Positions 17,992 to 28,694 of a stretch of 64,000 bases of DNA are shown in pieces (the stretch's first letter is position 1; the number at the start of each line of letters is the position of its first letter). The stretch is from an uncultured Sphingomonadaceae bacterium. GTDB lineage: Bacteria; Pseudomonadota; Alphaproteobacteria; Sphingomonadales; Sphingomonadaceae. Both the position numbers and the translations under genes were made by a program. The notes under the pieces were generated by a model that made no database searches, had not been told where the DNA came from, and worked only from the letters and a program-made list of their open reading frames with translations. The stretch is taken from positions 466,506 through 530,505 of the forward strand of contig CANMGU010000002.1 in NCBI GenBank assembly GCA_947497455.1, written 5' to 3'.

Positions 17992-19125
17992 ATGACTTGC
18001 AAAGGCCTGTTTGGCGGCGTTTTAATGTCACTGTCCATGATCATGTTGCCTCTCGGCAATATGGCTGTGGCTTCGGAGAAAAACGATATGGATAGCTATC
18101 AGAAATTTGGTTCTTTCCTGTCTGATTTTCGCAAGTCGCAATCCATTCGGGCACTGACAGCTGTGATTGTCAAAGATGGCGAGATTGTGTGGGAACAGGC
18201 ATTGGGAACATCGGACGACGAGCGTGAAGTTCCGACCACTATGGATACTACTTTCGGTATCGCCTCGGTGACCAAGCCCATTGCTGCAGCTGCGATACTG
18301 GCTGAGGCGGATGCTGGCGGACTATCGCTTGATCTGCCGCTGTCCAATGACCCGCGCTGGCCGGATTTTTGCGAATGGTTTTCGGCATCGGGCATTCCGT
18401 TTGGTGGAGGCGGTCAAGATAGTGACGGAACGGTTATCGCTCCGGTAGACTGCGCGCGCAAATTGTCGCTAGCGGACAGTCTCAACATGCGAGTCAACGG
18501 GCCCGCCGGATCTGGCTTTGTCTATAACCCGATGACCTATGCGCGCATAGATCGGGCGATTGAAGGGGCGGGGGGCAGACCGCTGCGCGCTATTGTGCGG
18601 GAACACATATTGTCTAAGGCGGACATGAAAAATGTCGCTCTGGGCTGGCATGATCCGGACGGGGGTTCCGCTCTTCGCCTCTTGGCGCCGCCTTTTACGG
18701 TTCAGGACGATGGCCGCGATATCAAAGCCAGCCACTCGGATGATGATTTTCGGGCTGCCGCCGGAATCAGGGCCAGCGCAAGACATGTGGCTCAGTTTGA
18801 TATCGCCCTTGATGCAGGAAAGCTGCTTTCTCCAGAATGGATGATGCGCATATTTTCAGAGGAAAAACTGCCACCGCGCGGGGATTATCGCTGGGGATGG
18901 TTTGCGCAGGACTGGCAAGGCAAGCGGCTCTATTGGCACTCAGGATGGGAACCGGATCGCTATTCCGCCATCTACCTAAAGATACCGGAAGAGAAGCTTA
19001 GCCTTATCCTGCTGGCGAATAATGAAAACCTTTGGTGGTCCAATGCTTTGTCCGCAGCAGAAATTCACAAAAGTCCGATTGTTGCAAAATTTCTCAAAGA
19101 GTTTGTCCCGCCTGATCTTTCGTGA
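17992..19125 (+). CDS. Exported serine hydrolase of the beta-lactamase/class C family
   Basis: A 377-residue protein with a signal peptide (ending near MAVASEKND). The penicillin-binding/esterase fold is shown by S92-V-T-K95, the Tyr motif YNP at 178-180 and H316-S-G (in place of KTG). This set is typical of EstB-like esterases and D-aminopeptidase-like proteins rather than true beta-lactamases. The substrate is unknown. GAGGAT lies upstream of the ATG. It stands alone, convergent with the GNAT gene that follows. Confidence 0.85.
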   Translation: MTCKGLFGGVLMSLSMIMLPLGNMAVASEKNDMDSYQKFGSFLSDFRKSQSIRALTAVIVKDGEIVWEQALGTSDDEREVPTTMDTTFGIASVTKPIAAAAILAEADAGGLSLDLPLSNDPRWPDFCEWFSASGIPFGGGGQDSDGTVIAPVDCARKLSLADSLNMRVNGPAGSGFVYNPMTYARIDRAIEGAGGRPLRAIVREHILSKADMKNVALGWHDPDGGSALRLLAPPFTVQDDGRDIKASHSDDDFRAAAGIRASARHVAQFDIALDAGKLLSPEWMMRIFSEEKLPPRGDYRWGWFAQDWQGKRLYWHSGWEPDRYSAIYLKIPEEKLSLILLANNENLWWSNALSAAEIHKSPIVAKFLKEFVPPDLS

Positions 19126-19135
19126 AAGTCGGCTA

Positions 19136-19663
19136 TCACAAAAACAATTGCATCGCGCAGCGCCGCTCTATTGGCAGACCGCTGGCTTTTTCAGCCGCCA
19201 GTATGGATTGGAGTCGCACTGACTGCTGACTTTCTTCCAGGGTTCTGTAACCCATATTCCGATAGAATTGCTCGTTAAATAGCAGGTCACGAAAGGTGGT
19301 CAGCGTAATGGCGGTAATTGTTTCGCGCCGCGCTTGATCCGTCAGGGCTTCGAGTAACGCCCGGCCAATGCCGCGCTTTTGATGCTCCTGGTGCACGGAT
19401 AGTTCCCAGATATGATATTCATGACCAAATTGTTCGGCGGTGAGAAACCCGACCCGCTCTTGGCCAGCCGTTTCAGCAACCCACACCAGCCCCTGCTTTA
19501 TCCGCTGAAGCTGCGCCTCTGCCGATAGGATATCATCACTGTTTGCAATCCATTCAAGGCCCGGCACGGATAGAAAGGCTGATCCTGCTGATCTTTCAAT
19601 GGCAGGCAAATGGTCCGCGTCCTCGGCCACAGCTTTTCGGCATCGGATAGGCAGTTTATTCAT
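19136..19663 (-). CDS. GNAT-family N-acetyltransferase
   Basis: A 175-residue single-domain acetyltransferase. Motif A is WELSVHQEHQKRGIGRALLE (QKRGIG binds acetyl-CoA) and the C-terminal FNEQFYRNMGYRTLEE is characteristic. It is the last gene of a minus-strand run M61 peptidase-ppa-lipoprotein-GNAT, with two bases to the lipoprotein stop. Substrate unknown. Confidence 0.87.
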   Translation of the reverse strand: MNKLPIRCRKAVAEDADHLPAIERSAGSAFLSVPGLEWIANSDDILSAEAQLQRIKQGLVWVAETAGQERVGFLTAEQFGHEYHIWELSVHQEHQKRGIGRALLEALTDQARRETITAITLTTFRDLLFNEQFYRNMGYRTLEESQQSVRLQSILAAEKASGLPIERRCAMQLFL

Positions 19664-19665
19664 GT

Positions 19666-19980
19666 TTACTTCACCGCGCAGACCAGTCCCGATGACGTCA
19701 CAACACCCAGTATTTCAGGATCCTGCAGTGCTTTGGTCCGCTTCACAAATTCATTGACGCTGATATCGCCGGGATCGCGCTTGCGCAGCTTGTCGAGGCG
19801 GCCGAGCTTTTCGATTTGTGCGTAGGACAGGCGATCCACCATCCGATCTGCCATACAACTTGCAATCGGTTTGGACAGTCCCGCACTCATCAAGCCATTG
19901 CGGACCCGGGTTTCCGGTGTTGCGCAGGCGGCCAGACTGGCGATCAGCGCCAATCCAGCCACGAGATGCGTCGCGGTCAT
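19666..19980 (-). CDS. Small lipoprotein of unknown function
   Basis: Encodes 104 residues with a lipoprotein signal peptide (VAGLALIASLAACATPE, lipobox LAAC). The mature part is short and charged, with one Cys pair (SCMADRM and GLVCAVK) that could be disulfide-linked. Its ATG overlaps the ppa stop by four bases, so it is translated with pyrophosphatase. I do not recognise the family. Start fixed by the overlap and by the signal peptide. Confidence 0.8.
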   Translation of the reverse strand: MTATHLVAGLALIASLAACATPETRVRNGLMSAGLSKPIASCMADRMVDRLSYAQIEKLGRLDKLRKRDPGDISVNEFVKRTKALQDPEILGVVTSSGLVCAVK

Positions 19981-20510
19981 TTTTTTTCTTTGGCCAGTTC
20001 GATGGCGTCCAGCACGACTTTGCGCGCCTCTTCGGCATCGCCCCACTTGCCAACACGGACCCATTTTTCAGGTTCCAGGTCTTTGTAGTGGGTGAAGAAA
20101 TGCTCGATCTGTTGCATGACGATCTCAGGTAGATCACCGCCTTCGCCGATCGCCCGATAATAAGGGAAAGTCGCATCAATCGGGACGCAGAGCAGCTTTT
20201 CGTCGCCGCCATGTTCATCTTCCAGATTGAGGACCGCAATTGGCCGACATCTCACCACACAGCCCGGCATGAAGGGCGAACGCGCCACCACCAGTGCGTC
20301 CAATGGATCGCCATCGGGTGACAAAGTATGCGGAATAAAGCCGTAATTGGCCGGGTAGCGCATCGGTGTATGTAGGATACGGTCGACAAACAGCGCGCCG
20401 GATGCCTTGTCAAATTCATATTTGACGGGCTCACCGCCAACGGGAACTTCAATAATGACGTTAAGGCTTTCCGGCGGGTTATCGCCGATCGGAATTTGGG
20501 TGATGTCCAT
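19977..20510 (-). CDS. ppa: Inorganic pyrophosphatase
   Basis: A 177-residue family I soluble pyrophosphatase that hydrolyses pyrophosphate and so drives biosynthetic reactions. The metal-binding signature D66-G-D68-P-L-D71 is present, along with KYEFDKASGALFVDRIL, MRYPANYGFIP and the later GDLPEIVMQQIEHFF. Length matches the bacterial hexameric type. It lies 14 bases downstream of the M61 peptidase gene. Confidence 0.97.
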   Translation of the reverse strand: MDITQIPIGDNPPESLNVIIEVPVGGEPVKYEFDKASGALFVDRILHTPMRYPANYGFIPHTLSPDGDPLDALVVARSPFMPGCVVRCRPIAVLNLEDEHGGDEKLLCVPIDATFPYYRAIGEGGDLPEIVMQQIEHFFTHYKDLEPEKWVRVGKWGDAEEARKVVLDAIELAKEKK

Positions 20511-20524
20511 AGGTTATGGTCCTA

Positions 20525-22507
20525 TTATCTGGTTTTTGGCTTCAAAAGCCGGTCAATGCCCCCTTCAGTCTGGTCACCCTCTCCAGCGGTTTCGTCCGCC
20601 GTTATTTTATCGAGGTGCGGATAGCGAAGCCCGCCTGAATAATCGACCAAAAAATTGCTATATTGATCGTCATTCTTTGCAAATATCTCGATTTTATTCA
20701 TTTGCCCGCGATTTTCCTCGATCGCTTGCGTCAACATTTCAGCGCTATAGGCCTTGCCATTAATCGCCGTGATGGTGAGGCCGGTTTTCAGACCGGCCTT
20801 GAATGCCGGGCCACCCCACATGACCGATTTGACCACGCCCTTGTCACTCATTACCAAGCCGATCGAATGGCTGAGATCAAGCTGTTTGCGGCGTTTGTCA
20901 TTTGCGCGGATAAAGTCGCTCGGCGTCGCATTGTAGACCAGCTTGTATCCGCCGAGCGTCAACCCGCCCTTCGGCGCTTCTGTCGTTGGCCGATACACCC
21001 GCTCCTCAATGAAGTTGGCCCAATCATAGGGCTGAACTTTGTTCAACGCCTCGATGACGTCGGTCAGTTCATAGGTAACAACGCCATAGTCGCCATTTTT
21101 GCCCTTGAAGAAGCTACGGGCAAAATTTTCGAGTGATTTTTTGTCGCCTGATTCGCGGCGGATAATTCCGTCGACTTCCAGCCAGATAAGCAGGCCTTCA
21201 TTATAATAATCTTCCTGTCGCTGCCAGCTGCTCCAAGGTTTGGGACGCCTTGCTGAGATAATTGGATCATGGGTGGTGTCGATCAAAGGGCGCCATGTTC
21301 GCCCGACACGCCGGTCCATGCCAGCGGCAATGGCTGCGAAGGCATCAAGCGTATCCTGCTTCGAAAAAAGTCCGGATCGGGCGCCTAATACATAGCCCCA
21401 AAATTGCGTTTGCCCTTCATAGACCCAAAGCAGGTTGTCACGCATGGGCTCACGAAAATCGGGTGTCCACATTCCTGCCGGCCGGCGGTATTTGCCGTTC
21501 CAGCTATGGACAATTTCATGCGGTAAGAGATTGCGGCGGCCTGGGCCGTCATTCCATTTGGTGAAATATTCCCGGTTCACCCCGTTCTCAGAGGATCGAT
21601 GATGCTCAATCCCGATGCTGCCCATTTCCGTGGTCAGCGCGAGCAGGAAATCGTAGCGGTCATAGGGATGGCTGCCAAACAGAGCCTCGGCCTCTCGCAC
21701 CAATTTGCTGTGCTTGGCGATATGGCTTTTCGCAGGTTTGAGATATTTCCCATCATCGGCAACAATGTTGAGATGCGCGCGGCGACTAAGCCTGTGAGTC
21801 TGGAAATGTTTCCCGGCAAAGACCGGGCTGTCGACCAGCGTATCATAGTCGGTTTTCTGATAGGTTACGCGGTTTAGATTGTCGGCTCTCTCCTGCTTAG
21901 GCTTGGGCCGCATGGCGCTGGCTGCTCGCCAACCTGCCGGATAAATGGCGGTAGCCTCAACCGGTATCTGGCGGACATAATGACCGGCCGGATAGAGTGA
22001 TACCTGGTGCCAACGCAGGTTTAGCATGGATGGTGCCATGACGATCCGGCCTTGGTTGCTGGTGGTAGCAGAGGTGAATTGGAACAGTGCTTCAATTTCT
22101 GTCACGCCGGGCGGAATATCGATGTGAAATGCATAGACGTCGACATTGTCACGTACCCAGGGCAACTCCGTTTTATCCGCCAATATGCGTAAGCCGGTGA
22201 GTTTTTCAATCTCACCGCGGGGCGCATGATTCCCCGGCAGCCACTCGGGATATAGCAGAGTGAGACGGGAAGGACCGGAGACGGGAATAAACTGTTGGAC
22301 CCTGAACACGCCCTGCTTGTTGTCACGCGCATCGACAATCAGCCGCATCGTGCCGGGAAAGGGAACATCCTGTGCTTTTGGGATTGTGTCTTCCGGAGCA
22401 GTATAGACCGGCTTGCTCAGCCTATCTGGCATGGCGGCGGAAACGGCGGTGACAGGCGAGACGAAAGAAAGGGCCAAAACCAGGCCCAAAAATGCAACCA
22501 GACGCAT
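20525..22507 (-). CDS. Exported M61-family metallopeptidase with PDZ domain
   Basis: A 660-residue protein with a signal peptide (cleavage near VSAAMPD). An N-terminal beta domain (about 50-230) is followed by the thermolysin-like catalytic domain: H330-E-I-V-H334 in [13 protein letters not shown] and the third ligand E364 in [19 protein letters not shown] is the family motif before it. A PDZ domain (about 555-630, [20 protein letters not shown]) recognises peptide C-termini. Members act as glycyl aminopeptidases. The ATG was preferred over a GTG two codons upstream. It diverges from hisS. Confidence 0.93.
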   Translation of the reverse strand: MRLVAFLGLVLALSFVSPVTAVSAAMPDRLSKPVYTAPEDTIPKAQDVPFPGTMRLIVDARDNKQGVFRVQQFIPVSGPSRLTLLYPEWLPGNHAPRGEIEKLTGLRILADKTELPWVRDNVDVYAFHIDIPPGVTEIEALFQFTSATTSNQGRIVMAPSMLNLRWHQVSLYPAGHYVRQIPVEATAIYPAGWRAASAMRPKPKQERADNLNRVTYQKTDYDTLVDSPVFAGKHFQTHRLSRRAHLNIVADDGKYLKPAKSHIAKHSKLVREAEALFGSHPYDRYDFLLALTTEMGSIGIEHHRSSENGVNREYFTKWNDGPGRRNLLPHEIVHSWNGKYRRPAGMWTPDFREPMRDNLLWVYEGQTQFWGYVLGARSGLFSKQDTLDAFAAIAAGMDRRVGRTWRPLIDTTHDPIISARRPKPWSSWQRQEDYYNEGLLIWLEVDGIIRRESGDKKSLENFARSFFKGKNGDYGVVTYELTDVIEALNKVQPYDWANFIEERVYRPTTEAPKGGLTLGGYKLVYNATPSDFIRANDKRRKQLDLSHSIGLVMSDKGVVKSVMWGGPAFKAGLKTGLTITAINGKAYSAEMLTQAIEENRGQMNKIEIFAKNDDQYSNFLVDYSGGLRYPHLDKITADETAGEGDQTEGGIDRLLKPKTR

Positions 22508-22671
22508 ACTCACTTTATCCCCTGTCTAATGTCTTGAACTCTGAATGGCGGTTTTTGGCGGCTGCGTCCAGAGGGAGGGGAAGAAAAGCACGGATATTTA
22601 CAATAGAAAATAAGCCATCTTTCGCTTTTGCGCAGCAGCGGCTAAAGCGCGCTCAGGATAAAAGGGCAAAT

Positions 22672-24003
22672 ATGGCAAAGATTCAGACGCCGCAACCAGT
22701 ACGCGGTACCCAGGATATATTTGGCGAAGACCAGGAGCGGTTCCAGCATGTTGTGGAAACGTTTGAACAAGTGCGGCGGCTTTACGGGTTCAAGGGCGTG
22801 CAGATGCCGGTGTTTGAGCCAACGGCTGTTTTTGCCCGTTCGCTCGGCGAAACTACCGATGTCGTGTCCAAGGAAATGTACAGTTTCGAGGATCGCGGCG
22901 GCGACAGTCTGACTTTGCGTCCCGAATTCACCGCCGGAATTTCGCGTGCCTTTCTGACCAATGGCTGGCAGCAGCATGCGCCGATGAAATTATCTGCCCA
23001 TGGCCCGCTATTTCGTTATGAGCGCCCGCAAAAGGGACGTTATCGCCAGTTCCATCAGCTCGATGCCGAGATTATCGGCGCGGGTGAGGCGGCGGCAGAT
23101 GTCGAATTGCTCTGTTTTGCGGATCAGCTATTGAAGGAGCTGGGCATTGCCGATGGCGTGACCTTGCAGCTTAATACATTAGGTGATGCCGAAAGCCGTG
23201 ATGCCTGGCGCGATGCATTGGTCGAGCATTTTCAGGCGCATAAAGCCGACTTGTCCAAGGATAGCCAGGATCGGCTGGAGCGCAATCCGCTGCGTATCCT
23301 CGACAGCAAAGAGCGTCAGGATCGCCCGATCGCCGACAGCGCACCGGAAATTGATGCCTATCTGTCGGTTGAGGCAAAGGAGTTTTTTGCCGAGGTCACT
23401 GAGGGGCTGGATGCGTGTGGGGTCGCATGGACCCGCAACAGCAGATTGGTGCGCGGCCTCGACTATTATCGCCACACTGCGTTTGAATTTGTCACCGACC
23501 GATTGGGCGCGCAGGGCACGGTGCTGGCCGGTGGTCGTTATGACGGGTTGATTGAATCGCTGGGCGGTGCCGCGACGCCGGCCGTCGGTTGGGCAGCTGG
23601 CATTGAGCGTCTTGGCATGTTGTTGGAGGATGCTTCGTCTGATTCCGTTGAACTGGCTATTTTGCCAATGGGCGAGGATGCGACAATCAAGGCTTTATCA
23701 GTTGCCAGTGAAATGCGTAGAGCGAAATTCTCGGCTGAAATTTTTGCACGAGGCAAATTCAAAAAGCGGATGGCGCGCGCCAATCAAGTTGGGGCGCTAG
23801 CCGCCATCATCATTGGTGAAGATGAACTGGCCTCTGGCAAAGTACAGTTTAAAAATCTGGCAACCGGTGAGCAAACCGCGTTGGAATTGGCAGATGTTGT
23901 TGAAAAGATGTGGGATTTGAGATTCTCTGACGATTTGGACAATTTTGAATCCCATCTCGACAATCTCGAACAAGAGGTTGCACAATTGGGAGAAGGTGAT
24001 TGA
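22672..24003 (+). CDS. hisS: Histidine-tRNA ligase
   Basis: A 443-residue class II aminoacyl-tRNA synthetase. Motif 2 is [16 protein letters not shown], the His-specific loop is [13 protein letters not shown], motif 3 includes AGGRYDGL, and the C-terminal anticodon domain starts near VELAILPMG. The N-terminal [14 protein letters not shown] is typical. Start placed at an ATG with AGGATAAAAGGG upstream; the open frame continues further upstream without support. Its stop overlaps the TTG of prfA. Confidence 0.98.
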   Translation: MAKIQTPQPVRGTQDIFGEDQERFQHVVETFEQVRRLYGFKGVQMPVFEPTAVFARSLGETTDVVSKEMYSFEDRGGDSLTLRPEFTAGISRAFLTNGWQQHAPMKLSAHGPLFRYERPQKGRYRQFHQLDAEIIGAGEAAADVELLCFADQLLKELGIADGVTLQLNTLGDAESRDAWRDALVEHFQAHKADLSKDSQDRLERNPLRILDSKERQDRPIADSAPEIDAYLSVEAKEFFAEVTEGLDACGVAWTRNSRLVRGLDYYRHTAFEFVTDRLGAQGTVLAGGRYDGLIESLGGAATPAVGWAAGIERLGMLLEDASSDSVELAILPMGEDATIKALSVASEMRRAKFSAEIFARGKFKKRMARANQVGALAAIIIGEDELASGKVQFKNLATGEQTALELADVVEKMWDLRFSDDLDNFESHLDNLEQEVAQLGEGD

Positions 24004-25076
24004 CCACCATCACGCCCCAACGGATCGCCCAGATCGAAGCGCGTTTTGCTGAATTGCAGGCGATGATGGCGTCTGGCAATCTCGACGGCGATAAATTTGT
24101 CGAGGTCTCCAAGGAATATGCCGAAATTGAACCGGTGGCCGAGGCCGCGGCCGATGTTCAGCGCCTGCGCGACGAGCAGACAGGGCTGGAAGAAATGCTG
24201 ACCGGTGATGATGCTGAGATGAAGGCGATGGCCGCTGATGAGTTCGACGACGTCAAGAAAGCGCTCGAAAAAGCAGAACATGCCTTGGCGCTGAAGTTAT
24301 TGCCGCGGGATAGCGCCGATGATCGCCCGGCGATGCTTGAAATTCGTGCTGGTACCGGCGGTGATGAAGCAGCCCTTTTTGCCGGTGATCTCTACCGCAT
24401 GTATAGCCGCTTTGCCGACGAGCAGGGCTGGAAGGTTGAGCTGATCTCCGCCAATGCGTCCGAGGTGGGCGGGTTCAAGGAAGTGGTCGCCAATATCAAT
24501 GGCAAGGGCGTGTTTGCCAAATTGAAGTTCGAATCTGGTGTCCATCGGGTGCAGCGTGTACCCGAAACAGAAAGCGGTGGGCGTATCCATACCTCTGCCG
24601 CTACGGTTGCTATCCTGCCGGAACCGGAGGAAGTCGATATCGATATCCGCACCGAAGATCTGCGCATCGATACCTATCGGGCGAGTGGCGCGGGTGGTCA
24701 GCACGTCAACAAGACCGACAGCGCGATTCGTATAACCCATCTGCCCACGGGTTTGGTGGTGCAATGTCAGGACGGCAAATCACAACATAAAAACAAAGCG
24801 CAAGCCATGAAGGTGTTGGCGGCGCGGCTCTATGAGCAGGAACGCGATGCTGTCCAAAGCGAGGAAGCGGAAGCGCGCAAGTCGATGGTCGGTTCCGGTG
24901 ATCGCTCAGAACGCATCCGCACTTATAATTATCCGCAGGGTCGAGTGACCGATCACCGCATCAACCTGACGCTGCATAAACTGCCAGAAATTGTTGAAGG
25001 GGGCGGCCTTGGTGAGATGGTCGATGCCTTGATTGCTGAGGATGAAGCCAGCCGGCTTGCAAATCTGGATGGGTGA
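24000..25076 (+). CDS. prfA: Peptide chain release factor 1
   Basis: A 358-residue RF1 that ends translation at UAA and UAG. The GGQ motif ([18 protein letters not shown]) triggers peptide release, and the tripeptide P-E-T in [12 protein letters not shown] sits where RF1 has its PxT stop-codon reader (RF2 would show SPF). The start is TTG in a TTGA overlap with the hisS stop, preceded by GGAGAAGG; the resulting N-terminus [15 protein letters not shown] is right for RF1. The enzyme that methylates its GGQ glutamine, PrmC, is encoded next. Confidence 0.97.
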   Translation: MTTITPQRIAQIEARFAELQAMMASGNLDGDKFVEVSKEYAEIEPVAEAAADVQRLRDEQTGLEEMLTGDDAEMKAMAADEFDDVKKALEKAEHALALKLLPRDSADDRPAMLEIRAGTGGDEAALFAGDLYRMYSRFADEQGWKVELISANASEVGGFKEVVANINGKGVFAKLKFESGVHRVQRVPETESGGRIHTSAATVAILPEPEEVDIDIRTEDLRIDTYRASGAGGQHVNKTDSAIRITHLPTGLVVQCQDGKSQHKNKAQAMKVLAARLYEQERDAVQSEEAEARKSMVGSGDRSERIRTYNYPQGRVTDHRINLTLHKLPEIVEGGGLGEMVDALIAEDEASRLANLDG

Positions 25077-25077
25077 T

Positions 25078-25917
25078 ATGGCCAAGGCGTTGCGGGAAGC
25101 GGCGCAGGCGCTGGAACCGATGAGTGACACACCACGCTTGGATGCGGAGTTGCTGATGGCGCATGCGCTGGAAACGAACCGGCAGGACCTCTTACTCAAT
25201 TTGCCCGAACTCGCCGTACCTGGGATTTTTCAGGCTCTGCTAGAGCGTCGCAAGGCGCATGAGCCGGTCGCGCATATCATTGGCGAGCGGGAATTTTGGA
25301 GCCTGCCCTTTCAGGTCAGCTCCGACGTGTTGATCCCCCGGCCCGATAGCGAAATATTGATCGAAACAGCCGTGCAACTGGGCGTTACGCAAGCTCCAAA
25401 AGCGATTCTCGACCTCGGCACGGGCAGCGGGGCATTGTTGCTCGCAGCTCTGTCGGAATTTCCGGATGCACGGGGTGTAGGTATGGACGCCAGCGCCGCT
25501 GCTCTAACCGTTGCGCATAATAATGCAGACAATCTGGAGCTCGCAGACAGAGCCACGTTTCTGCTGCTCGACTGGACAACGCCGGCGTGGCAGCAAAATC
25601 TCGGCGGGACTTTTGACTTGATCCTGGCGAATCCACCTTATGTGTCGACGAAAACACAATTGTCCCGAGAAGTGGCTGAGTTTGAGCCCCATCAAGCGCT
25701 GTTTGCTGGTGAAACGGGTATGGATGATTACGAAATCATCATTCCCGCGCTGGACGGGCTAATGTCCGGAAATGGCACAGCGCTGCTGGAGATCGGCTTC
25801 GATCAGGCCGTTCCTGTCACAAAACTGGCTGAGAAATATGGCTATCACGTTGAATGCAAACAGGATTTAGGTAGAAATGACCGGTTGGCCATCTTGCGGA
25901 GGGGAGCCGGTCAATAA
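25078..25917 (+). CDS. prmC: Release factor glutamine N5-methyltransferase
   Basis: A 279-residue SAM-dependent enzyme that methylates the GGQ glutamine of release factors. Seen: the helical N-terminal domain, VLIPRPDSEILIETA, the SAM motif ILDLGTGSGALLLA and the catalytic ANPPYVS. The start was set one base after the prfA stop with GGATGGG upstream; an ATG three codons earlier would overlap prfA by eight bases. Order prfA-prmC is widespread and confirms both calls. Confidence 0.96.
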   Translation: MAKALREAAQALEPMSDTPRLDAELLMAHALETNRQDLLLNLPELAVPGIFQALLERRKAHEPVAHIIGEREFWSLPFQVSSDVLIPRPDSEILIETAVQLGVTQAPKAILDLGTGSGALLLAALSEFPDARGVGMDASAAALTVAHNNADNLELADRATFLLLDWTTPAWQQNLGGTFDLILANPPYVSTKTQLSREVAEFEPHQALFAGETGMDDYEIIIPALDGLMSGNGTALLEIGFDQAVPVTKLAEKYGYHVECKQDLGRNDRLAILRRGAGQ

Positions 25918-26156
25918 AATTTGCTTGGTTTTGGTGTATGAAGGCGCTAAGGATGTTTCAGGCCCAGATGATTTCTGGCAATTTCCCTAAAATCGCTGGC
26001 CTACCCCGATATTGATAATATTGCTGATGTCCGGCAAATCTTTATCTTTTTGGGTTGCGGTGGATCATTTTTTCCGCCGCACGGTTACTGCCCTTGTGGC
26101 AGTTAAATAACAGGAAAGACCGAGTTTATTAACGGTATAAGGACACCCAGAATTTG

Positions 26157-26846
26157 ATGAATAATCGTCAGGCCGGCGGCCGTCGCCGTGGCCGGAACAA
26201 CAATAATAATCGCAATCAGGGCAACCGCGGTGGCGGCGGTGTTGACCGGGACAACCGGATTGACAATCGCGCGCGTGGTAATGCGGCCCAGATGCTCGAT
26301 AAATACAAGAAAATGGCGCAGGATGCCCAGGTGAATGGCGACCGCGTCAATGCCGAATATTATCATCAATTTGCCGACCATTATTTCCGGGTGAATGCGG
26401 ATAGCCAGGCGCGCCGTGAAGAGCAGCGACTGGCCCGCGAAGAACAACGCAACCAAAATGCAGATCGTGATGAGAGGACTGATCAGGACGATGGCGACCG
26501 TCAGGACCGCAATCCACGTGGCCGCCAACAACGCGACCGCAGTGCGAAACCGGAAACCGCCAAGGATGATGCGGCTGCACCAGCTTCGCAAGAAGATGGT
26601 CAGACCGATGCTCCAGCGGAGAAAAAACCGGTTCGTGCGCGCCGTCCGCGTAAGCCGGCCGCTGAAGTCGCAGAAACCAACGGCGAATCAAACGGCCTGG
26701 ACGCCAGCGCACTGCCGCCTGCCATCTCGATAAAATCCGATGATGGTGCGGATGATGAAGCGGAGAAAAAGCCTGTTCGCAAACGGCGTACAGTCAAAGC
26801 CAAGGCGTCAGAAACCGAAGCGGCACAAGAAGGTGACGCAGCCTAA
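26157..26846 (+). CDS. DUF4167-domain protein
   Basis: A 229-residue, strongly basic protein. The N-terminus is an Arg/Gly/Asn-rich tail (NNRQAGGRRRGRNNNNNRNQ) that suggests RNA binding, followed by the DUF4167 core ARGNAAQMLDKYKKMAQDAQ and YYHQFADHYFRVNA, an alphaproteobacterial hallmark. The rest is a low-complexity, charged region with repeated KKPVR(A/K)RR blocks. Function is unknown. The start is ATG; a TTG one codon earlier sits better relative to AAGGA. The 239 bases upstream show no other feature. Confidence 0.88.
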   Translation: MNNRQAGGRRRGRNNNNNRNQGNRGGGGVDRDNRIDNRARGNAAQMLDKYKKMAQDAQVNGDRVNAEYYHQFADHYFRVNADSQARREEQRLAREEQRNQNADRDERTDQDDGDRQDRNPRGRQQRDRSAKPETAKDDAAAPASQEDGQTDAPAEKKPVRARRPRKPAAEVAETNGESNGLDASALPPAISIKSDDGADDEAEKKPVRKRRTVKAKASETEAAQEGDAA

Positions 26847-26847
26847 A

Positions 26848-27597
26848 TCATTCGGTTTTTTCTGCCAGCGCGGCCTTTAGCCAGTCCGGCAGATCAAAGC
26901 CCGTGATATCGTCGACTCGGCGATGTTCAATGGACAGCCCAAGATCGGGATAGGCCACACGCTGCCGTTTTTCGTCTGCTTGATCCAGTGGTGCGACGAC
27001 CAGCCTGCGATTGACCTTTTGCCGATAATTCATCCGCGCAGTATTTTCCTGCCCTACATAACAGCCTTTGGTAAAGCTGACGCCGTTCAGTTCGGTGGCG
27101 TTGCATTCCAACCACAGTGTTTTATCGCTGCCCAATTCTGCTAAGCCTTCGGTCACGCCCAGCGAGAGGCGATGCGATTTATAGGCACTATCGGCACTTT
27201 CATCACTCTGGCTTTCTTCTAACCAGCGATAACCGATGGCAGAAAGTCTCGGATCAGTTGGCCTTTCGCTGGCAATGCGTGACCAGTGCACCGTCAGGTC
27301 TTCGATAGTGTCAATGGCGATCTTCCGGCGTAGGCGATAGAGTTTAAGACGTTTGGCGAGGGCTTCGGCCTGTTCCTTTTCGCAATCGATCAAGATGTCT
27401 TCGCCATCCGCCCACAGGAAAAAGTCGAACAGCACTTTGCCTTGTGCTGTCAGCAAGGCGGCCCATCGCGGCGTGCCGGGCTGGACAGCCTGCATGTCCT
27501 GCGTGACCAGTCCTTGAAGAAATTCACGGCAGTCTTCCTTGTCACCGGAGGCGGATATGCGGATCAATCCGCGTTGATTAAGTCTGGTTTCGGTCAT
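26848..27597 (-). CDS. ygfZ: YgfZ/GcvT-domain folate-binding protein
   Basis: A 249-residue protein of the YgfZ (COG0354) family, which uses folate and helps maintain certain Fe-S enzymes such as the tRNA-modifying MiaB. The signature K177-G-C179-Y-V-G-Q-E184 ([13 protein letters not shown]) is intact, and [16 protein letters not shown] near the N-terminus is typical. It faces the DUF4167 gene stop-to-stop with one base between and diverges from pyrC, a common arrangement. Confidence 0.92.
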   Translation of the reverse strand: MTETRLNQRGLIRISASGDKEDCREFLQGLVTQDMQAVQPGTPRWAALLTAQGKVLFDFFLWADGEDILIDCEKEQAEALAKRLKLYRLRRKIAIDTIEDLTVHWSRIASERPTDPRLSAIGYRWLEESQSDESADSAYKSHRLSLGVTEGLAELGSDKTLWLECNATELNGVSFTKGCYVGQENTARMNYRQKVNRRLVVAPLDQADEKRQRVAYPDLGLSIEHRRVDDITGFDLPDWLKAALAEKTE

Positions 27598-27641
27598 GCA
27601 GATTAGGTAGGGACGCTCAGCGTCAAAAGAAAGCCCGAACC

Positions 27642-28688
27642 ATGAATCAATCGCCCGACCAGATCACGATCAGACAGCCAGATGACTGGCATGTCCATCT
27701 GCGTGATGGTGATATGCTGCGTTCGGTGGCGCGCTATACGGCGCGGCAATTTGCTCGCGCCATCGTTATGCCAAACCTTTCACCGCCGGTTACCGATATG
27801 GCGGCTGCGCAAGCCTATCGGGAACGCATATTGGCGGCAGTCCCGGAGCATTCTGGCTTTACACCGCTTATGACCTGCTATCTGATCGACACTGCGGACG
27901 CTCAGGATATGGCGCAGGGTTTCGAAAACGGCGTCTTCACCGCTGCTAAACTCTATCCCGCCAACGCAACCACAAATAGCGCTCATGGGGTGACGGATGT
28001 TACCAATATCATGCCAGTGCTCGAGCGGATGCAGGATATTGGCATGCCGCTGTTGATTCACGGTGAAGTCACTGATGCGCAGGTCGATGTGTTCGACCGG
28101 GAGGCGGTTTTTATAGAACGTACGCTATCGAAAATTGTTAATCACTTTCCGGAACTGAAAATAGTGTTTGAGCATATCACGACCGCTGACGCCGTTGATT
28201 TTGTAAATGGCACCGGTCCCAATGTCGGCGCTACGGTTACTCCGCAACATCTCCATATCAACCGCAATGCCATGTTTGAGGGTGGTATCCGGCCGCATGC
28301 CTATTGCTTGCCGGTGGCCAAGCGCGAACAACATCGGTTGGCCCTGCGCAAAGCGGCGACATCGGGATCGCCCAAATATTTCCTGGGCACGGACAGTGCG
28401 CCGCATGAAATCGATGCCAAGGAATCCGCCTGTGGATGCGCAGGTATCTTCAATGCCCCCTATGCGCTGGAAAGCTATGCCACAGTTTTCGAGGAAGAAG
28501 GCGCGCTCGACAAGCTTGAAGGCTTTGCCTCGATTCATGGCCCGCAATTTTATGGGCTGCCGCTTAATGAAGGCACAGTAACCTTGCGGCGGTCAGCAGT
28601 CACCGTAGCTGAGACGATCGAAGCGGGTGGCGCGACGATCGTGCCCTTTCACGCGGGACAAGAGCTGCGTTGGCAGATTGCCGAGTAA
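27642..28688 (+). CDS. pyrC: Dihydroorotase (class II)
   Basis: A 348-residue zinc amidohydrolase that closes carbamoyl-aspartate to dihydroorotate in pyrimidine synthesis. Seen: [10 protein letters not shown] (first zinc His pair), [14 protein letters not shown] with the carboxylated Lys, [23 protein letters not shown], and [15 protein letters not shown] with the catalytic Asp. Length and motifs match the Escherichia coli PyrC class rather than the multi-domain type. Confidence 0.97.
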   Translation: MNQSPDQITIRQPDDWHVHLRDGDMLRSVARYTARQFARAIVMPNLSPPVTDMAAAQAYRERILAAVPEHSGFTPLMTCYLIDTADAQDMAQGFENGVFTAAKLYPANATTNSAHGVTDVTNIMPVLERMQDIGMPLLIHGEVTDAQVDVFDREAVFIERTLSKIVNHFPELKIVFEHITTADAVDFVNGTGPNVGATVTPQHLHINRNAMFEGGIRPHAYCLPVAKREQHRLALRKAATSGSPKYFLGTDSAPHEIDAKESACGCAGIFNAPYALESYATVFEEEGALDKLEGFASIHGPQFYGLPLNEGTVTLRRSAVTVAETIEAGGATIVPFHAGQELRWQIAE

Positions 28689-28694
28689 AAGAAA

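Noticed and set aside
18469..18786. Long antisense open frames over coding genes, such as opposite the serine hydrolase, hisS, acs and ctpA
   Set aside because: They follow from codon usage of the true genes; none has family motifs or a ribosome site.
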